Source of the DNA: Thermodesulfatator atlanticus DSM 21156
GTDB taxonomy: Bacteria > Desulfobacterota > Thermodesulfobacteria > Thermodesulfobacteriales > Thermodesulfatatoraceae
Assembly (NCBI RefSeq): GCF_000421585.1
Contig: NZ_ATXH01000006.1
Coordinates: 1-64,000 of the forward strand
Direction: 5' to 3'
Length of the DNA: 64,000 nt
In this document: positions 60,618 to 64,000 of the stretch, one piece after another
Layout: each line of letters starts with the position of its first letter
Numbering within the stretch: position 1 is the stretch's first letter
The notes under the pieces: generated by a model
Seen by the model: only the letters and a program-made list of their open reading frames with translations
Database searches by the model: none
What the model was told of the DNA's origin: nothing
Position numbers and translations under genes: made by a program

Positions 60618-60922
60618 CAAGCATTTTTCTCTTTAAGGTAATCAGCGATTATCTTTTTTAAACTTATAAGCCTCGGGTCATCAGCTACTTTAGCAAAGCG
60701 GGCCTCAAGTAGTTTTATTTCTTCTTCATATGGGCGCTCCCAGGGAAAATCTATGGGATGCCCTTTTACTGAAACAAACTTAACCCCCATGGCTTTGAAT
60801 TTTTCAATCAGCTCCGTGGTTAATTCAGTTTCCGGGCCGCAAAGCACGCGGCCCGCCTCGTCGGTGACGTCTTTTGCCAGTATCATTCCAGCCTTTGCCA
60901 TTTCTATGGGAATTCTTTGCAT
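60617..60922 (-). CDS. Small protein resembling the DUF3391 N-terminal part of HD-GYP proteins
   Basis: A 101-residue protein whose first 60 residues (RIPIEMAKAGMILAKDVTDEAGRVLCGPETELTTELIEKFKAMGVKFVSV) resemble the small beta domain in front of HD-GYP phosphodiesterases. The rest is helical. It has no HD-GYP domain; instead an HDOD gene follows with overlapping codons. It could be a stand-alone partner of that protein. ATG 60922 overlaps the gatA stop (GTGATG). Confidence 0.6.
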   Translation of the reverse strand: MQRIPIEMAKAGMILAKDVTDEAGRVLCGPETELTTELIEKFKAMGVKFVSVKGHPIDFPWERPYEEEIKLLEARFAKVADDPRLISLKKIIADYLKEKNA

Positions 60923-62376
60923 CACACCTCAGGATACTTTTCGTAAAATTTGGTTTCTTCCTCGAATTTGTGTCCCAGGGCAAGCACTTTTGTTTCGCTA
61001 AAATGGGGCCCCATGATTTGCATTCCTACCGGAAGCCCCTGAGATGTAAAACCACAGGGAAGACTTAAAGCCACAATGCCGGCCAGGTTTACTGAGATGG
61101 TGTAGATGTCGGAGAGATACATCTGAAGGGGATCACTTATTCTTTCGCCAATCTTAAAGGCCGGGGTTGGCGCTGCAGGGCCAACTATAAAATCTACTTC
61201 TTCAAAGGCATTAGCAAAATCCTGGGAAATCAGAGTTCTTACTTGAGAGGCCTTTTTGTAATAGGCGTCATAATAGCCCGCTGACAACGCATAGGTCCCA
61301 ATCATGATACGTCTTTTCACTTCAGGGCCAAATCCCTGAGAGCGGGTTTTTTTGTACATATCTATAAGATCTTTGCCTTCCACCCTTAGGCCATATTTAA
61401 CGCCATCGTAGCGGGCAAGGTTTGAGCTTGCTTCAGCCGGGGCAATGATATAGTAGGCAGCTACCGCATAAGGAGTGTGTGGCAGAGAAACTTTTTTTAT
61501 TTGACAGCCAAGTTTTTCAAACACTTTAAGGGCGTCTTCTATTTTTTCCCGTACCTCATCAGAAAGACCTTCGCCAAAATATTCTTCAGGAACACCTATT
61601 TTGGCACCACTTATATTCATGTTTAATTCTTCCAGGTAATTTGGCACTTCTTTAGGTACCGAAGTTGAATCCATAGGGTCTTTGCCCGCTATTACCTGAA
61701 GAATAAGCGCGGTGTCTTTTACGGTTCGGGTGATCGGGCCTATTTGATCAAGAGAAGAAGCAAAGGCCACCAGCCCATATCGGGAAACACGCCCGTAAGT
61801 AGGCTTAAGCCCCACCACCCCGCAAAAAGAAGCAGGCTGCCTGATAGAGCCCCCGGTATCTGAGCCAAGGGCCCCTGCGCAAAAACCCGCAGCTACCGCT
61901 GCGGCAGAGCCCCCTGAAGAACCTCCTGGCACACGCTCAACATCCCACGGATTGTGGGTTGGAAAAAAGGCCGAGTTTTCTGTAGAGGAGCCCATGGCAA
62001 ATTCGTCCAGATTGGTTTTCCCAAGGAAAACCGCTCCGGCTTCTTTCAGTTTGGTAATCACGGTAGCATCGAAAGGTGGTACGAAATTTTCAAGCATCTT
62101 GGAGGCACACGTGGTCTCAACGCCTTTGATACAAATATTGTCTTTGATAGCTAGAGGCACACCAAGAAGTGGGGCGTTGTCTCCTTTACGCCTTCTCTCA
62201 TCTGCCTCTTCGGCCTGCTTTAAAGCTTCTTCTTTGGTAACTTTAATGAAAGCTTTGATTTTTTGGTCTTTTTCCTCAATGAAAGAGAGCAGGGCCTTGG
62301 CTAACTCAACGCTGCTAACCTCGCCTGCTTTTAGCTTGGCAAGCTGTTCTGTAAGGGGAAGTTTATGCCAGTCCAT
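60922..62376 (-). CDS. gatA: Asp/Glu-tRNA amidotransferase subunit A
   Basis: The glutaminase subunit of GatCAB that converts mischarged Glu-tRNA(Gln) and Asp-tRNA(Asn). The 484 residues have the Ser-cis-Ser-Lys triad: K78 (AIKDNIC), S153 (GGSSGGS) and S177 ([12 protein letters not shown]), all present. The gatC gene lies 9 bp upstream; gatB is not in the window. The stop overlaps the next gene, tying three signalling genes to this operon. Confidence 0.97.
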   Translation of the reverse strand: MDWHKLPLTEQLAKLKAGEVSSVELAKALLSFIEEKDQKIKAFIKVTKEEALKQAEEADERRRKGDNAPLLGVPLAIKDNICIKGVETTCASKMLENFVPPFDATVITKLKEAGAVFLGKTNLDEFAMGSSTENSAFFPTHNPWDVERVPGGSSGGSAAAVAAGFCAGALGSDTGGSIRQPASFCGVVGLKPTYGRVSRYGLVAFASSLDQIGPITRTVKDTALILQVIAGKDPMDSTSVPKEVPNYLEELNMNISGAKIGVPEEYFGEGLSDEVREKIEDALKVFEKLGCQIKKVSLPHTPYAVAAYYIIAPAEASSNLARYDGVKYGLRVEGKDLIDMYKKTRSQGFGPEVKRRIMIGTYALSAGYYDAYYKKASQVRTLISQDFANAFEEVDFIVGPAAPTPAFKIGERISDPLQMYLSDIYTISVNLAGIVALSLPCGFTSQGLPVGMQIMGPHFSETKVLALGHKFEEETKFYEKYPEV

Positions 62377-62385
62377 GGGGGCCTC

Positions 62386-62673
62386 CTATTTTATAACTTT
62401 GGGTACTACGAAAAAGCCATTTTCCCGTTCAGGAGCGTTTTTAAGGATTTCATCGGTGGGATATGATTCTTTGACTTCGTCTTCACGGAATACGTTAGTG
62501 AGCCTAAGGGCGTGATAAGTTGGTTCTACGTTTTCAGTGTTAAGCTCGTTTAATTTGGCAACGTAAGTTAATATGTCTGCCAGTTGTTCGGCAAAAAGGT
62601 CTATTTCATCCTCTGAGAATTCTAAACGTGCAAGATGGGCCACGTGTTCTACTTCTTCTTTGGTGATGGCCAT
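62386..62673 (-). CDS. gatC: Asp/Glu-tRNA amidotransferase subunit C
   Basis: The 95-residue assembly subunit that stabilises GatA-GatB. VEHVAHLARLEFSEDEIDLFAEQLADILTYVAKLNELNTENVEPTYHA is the family pattern; the tail has LKNAPERENGFFVVPKVI. It starts 5 bp after the thiD stop. Standard in length. Confidence 0.96.
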   Translation of the reverse strand: MAITKEEVEHVAHLARLEFSEDEIDLFAEQLADILTYVAKLNELNTENVEPTYHALRLTNVFREDEVKESYPTDEILKNAPERENGFFVVPKVIK

Positions 62674-62678
62674 GATTA

Positions 62679-64000
62679 TTAACCTCCTTCAAGCAATTTA
62701 AGGGCCTTTTTTACCACTTCAAAAGGGTCTTTACCAAGAATGCGAATCATGGGTTCTTTGCCAACTTCACCCCTGTCTGCGATGAAGTCAGGGACAAATC
62801 CTAACTTTTTGCAAATTTCGGTAACACCCCAGGAAAGGGTTGATCCTTCTTTTTCTTTTATTTCTCGGGGTTCATCAGCCCGGGAAAATTCGCCCACGGT
62901 AAAACCCATTTTTTGCGCTTTTTCAAGAAATTCTTCGCGAAATCGAATATTCATGGCGGCTCTTATTTCGTGGTTAAACTTACCTGCCGCTAGGATAACA
63001 TTGGCAATGTGCCTTGAGGCACCAAAACGCGGGCATCCCACAGGGTGTGCTCCCTGGCCAAAAGCCACAATGCGTCCTGGGAAGGCAGCTACTTCTTCTT
63101 GCTTCTGAGCAAAGGGCAGGGCATAACCAAGGTTTGTCTGGACTTCGGGAATTAACGGGCGCACTGGATAGCTGCAAAAATAAGCGGCCGCTTCTTCGAG
63201 TTCCTTAAGGATGTGCGGGGCTTCTTTTAAGCGTTCGAAATGCACCAGGTGGTCAAGAGGCGAGACTCCTTTGCCAAGGGGCGATGCTTTTGCCCCAAGG
63301 AGTCCCAAAAAGACAAAATCTTTGGCCAGCTTAACAGCCTCGGGAAGCTTTTTCCCCTGGGCAAGGAAAACAGTCAGGGCTGCTGAAAAAGTGCAACCAG
63401 TGCCATGTCCCACCCTGCCTTCTACTCGAGGAGAAGAAAAAGTATAAACTTTGTCCTCGTGTAAGAGGTAATCTGTGGCATTTTCTCCTGAGAGATGCCC
63501 CCCTTTAATGATAACAGCTTGGGGGCCTAGTTTTTTAAGTTTTTCAAGGGCATTCGGGATGTCTGTTATTTTTTCGCCCAGGATGTGTTCCGCTTCAGGA
63601 ATATTTGGCGTTATTACTGTTGCCAGGGGGAGAAGTTCTTTGACCAGGGCGTCTTCGGCGTCTTTTTTTAAGAGAGGGTCTCCGCTTTTAGCCACCATAA
63701 CGGGGTCTATTATTAGCATGGGCTTGTATTCTCGCAGGCCTTGAGCCACTTCCCGTATGATTTCAGCGTTGGCAAGCATGCCGGTTTTAATGGCCAAGGG
63801 CGGTAAGTCTTCAAAAAGGGCTACGAGCTGGTCTTTAACTAGATCAGGAGTTACTGCCTGCCAGCGTTTGACCCCTAAAGAGTTCTGTACGGTGAGCGCG
63901 GTGATAACCGTTTGTCCGTAAGCGCCAAGCAGGGAGAACACGCGCAGGTCTGTTTGTAGCCCTGCGCCTCCACTTGGGTCTGAGCCGGCAATGGTAGCAA
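62679..64000 (-). CDS. thiD: ThiD-ThiN fusion (hydroxymethylpyrimidine kinase and thiamine-phosphate synthase-like), 5' end outside the window
   Basis: The frame is open to the right edge, where it reads AGSDPSGGAGLQTDLRVFSL, the ThiD N-terminal motif, so only a short part is missing. ThiD phosphorylates HMP twice; VGHGTGCTFSAALTVFLAQG is its phosphate/anion-hole motif (catalytic Cys in GTGCTF). From about residue 250 (of the seen part) a ThiN domain follows, with GALP-like NLGYALP, HPVGCPRFGASRHIANVILAAGKFNHEIRAAMNI and FSRADEPREIKEKEGSTLSWG. ThiN replaces ThiE in archaea and some thermophiles. The domain fusion is typical of ThiDN. Confidence 0.93.
   Translation of the reverse strand, partial: ATIAGSDPSGGAGLQTDLRVFSLLGAYGQTVITALTVQNSLGVKRWQAVTPDLVKDQLVALFEDLPPLAIKTGMLANAEIIREVAQGLREYKPMLIIDPVMVAKSGDPLLKKDAEDALVKELLPLATVITPNIPEAEHILGEKITDIPNALEKLKKLGPQAVIIKGGHLSGENATDYLLHEDKVYTFSSPRVEGRVGHGTGCTFSAALTVFLAQGKKLPEAVKLAKDFVFLGLLGAKASPLGKGVSPLDHLVHFERLKEAPHILKELEEAAAYFCSYPVRPLIPEVQTNLGYALPFAQKQEEVAAFPGRIVAFGQGAHPVGCPRFGASRHIANVILAAGKFNHEIRAAMNIRFREEFLEKAQKMGFTVGEFSRADEPREIKEKEGSTLSWGVTEICKKLGFVPDFIADRGEVGKEPMIRILGKDPFEVVKKALKLLEGG

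Overview
The window looks like a chromosomal segment of a thermophilic, sulfate-reducing Gram-negative bacterium, most likely of the Thermodesulfobacteriota (Thermodesulfatator-like). The grounds are: a DsrC of the dissimilatory sulfite reductase pathway with both redox cysteines; a TtuA-type tRNA thiolase typical of thermophiles; a GH57 glucanotransferase; outer-membrane and pilus genes (LolA, PilMNOPQ, a DUF3373 barrel protein); and GatCA-dependent amidation. The taxonomic assignment is inference; no database was consulted.

Layout. 2-735: the 3' part of a REP-associated (Y1/HUH) transposase gene with four copies of a 10-bp word in and after it. 769-5341 (+): argF, an orphan AddB-like nuclease and trpC. 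5331-16220 (-): a long run of eleven genes, proC, hslO, a serine hydrolase, a DUF4198 protein, a small exported protein, ftsK, lolA, nadA, a GH57 enzyme and two small membrane proteins. 16317-20006 (+): argH-hisS-TSUP transporter-PilZ. 20104-21995 (+): the membrane part of an ATP synthase (atpZ, atpI, atpB, atpE) ending in a clear terminator; the F1 genes are not here. 22241-25450 (+): rex, obg, proB and a small basic protein. 25451-35271 (-): a NTPase-thymidylate kinase fusion, an Smr protein, a hybrid histidine kinase, dGTPase, queA, glnE and ccsB. 35286-45153 (+): a multi-domain hybrid kinase, livH-livM, a kinase with a decayed ATP-binding domain, a HIT protein, a PflX-like radical SAM protein, dsrC and the DUF3373 protein. 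45152-55462 (-, with one + gene): queE-queD, tRNA-Cys and tRNA-Met, an unknown protein, (+) a peptide-binding protein, then ttuA, a YihY protein and the pilMNOPQ operon. 55610-58859 (+): lepA, lepB and a FeeM/GNAT-like protein. 58856-64000 (-): GGDEF, HDOD and DUF3391-like signalling genes trailing gatC-gatA, and a ThiD-ThiN gene that leaves the window.

How it works together. Most genes are housekeeping: arginine and proline synthesis, NAD, thiamine, queuosine, tRNA charging and modification, translation and secretion. The regulatory layer is unusually rich: Rex (NADH/NAD+), three sensor kinases (one probably kinase-dead), PilZ, GGDEF and HDOD proteins and a type IV pilus operon together suggest c-di-GMP and redox control of surface behaviour. 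DsrC is monocistronic with its own consensus promoter and terminator.

Points of most interest: the tandem GGDEF/HDOD/DUF3391-like cassette with overlapping start and stop codons; the histidine kinase that has lost its N and G1 boxes; the THEP1-Tmk fusion; a PflX-like gene with no standard start codon; a family of GGATCCGTTCC hairpins, one of which encodes the C-terminal tail of LivM; and several promoters placed so close to the start codon that leaderless transcripts are predicted. I found no CRISPR array, prophage or obviously novel defence system.
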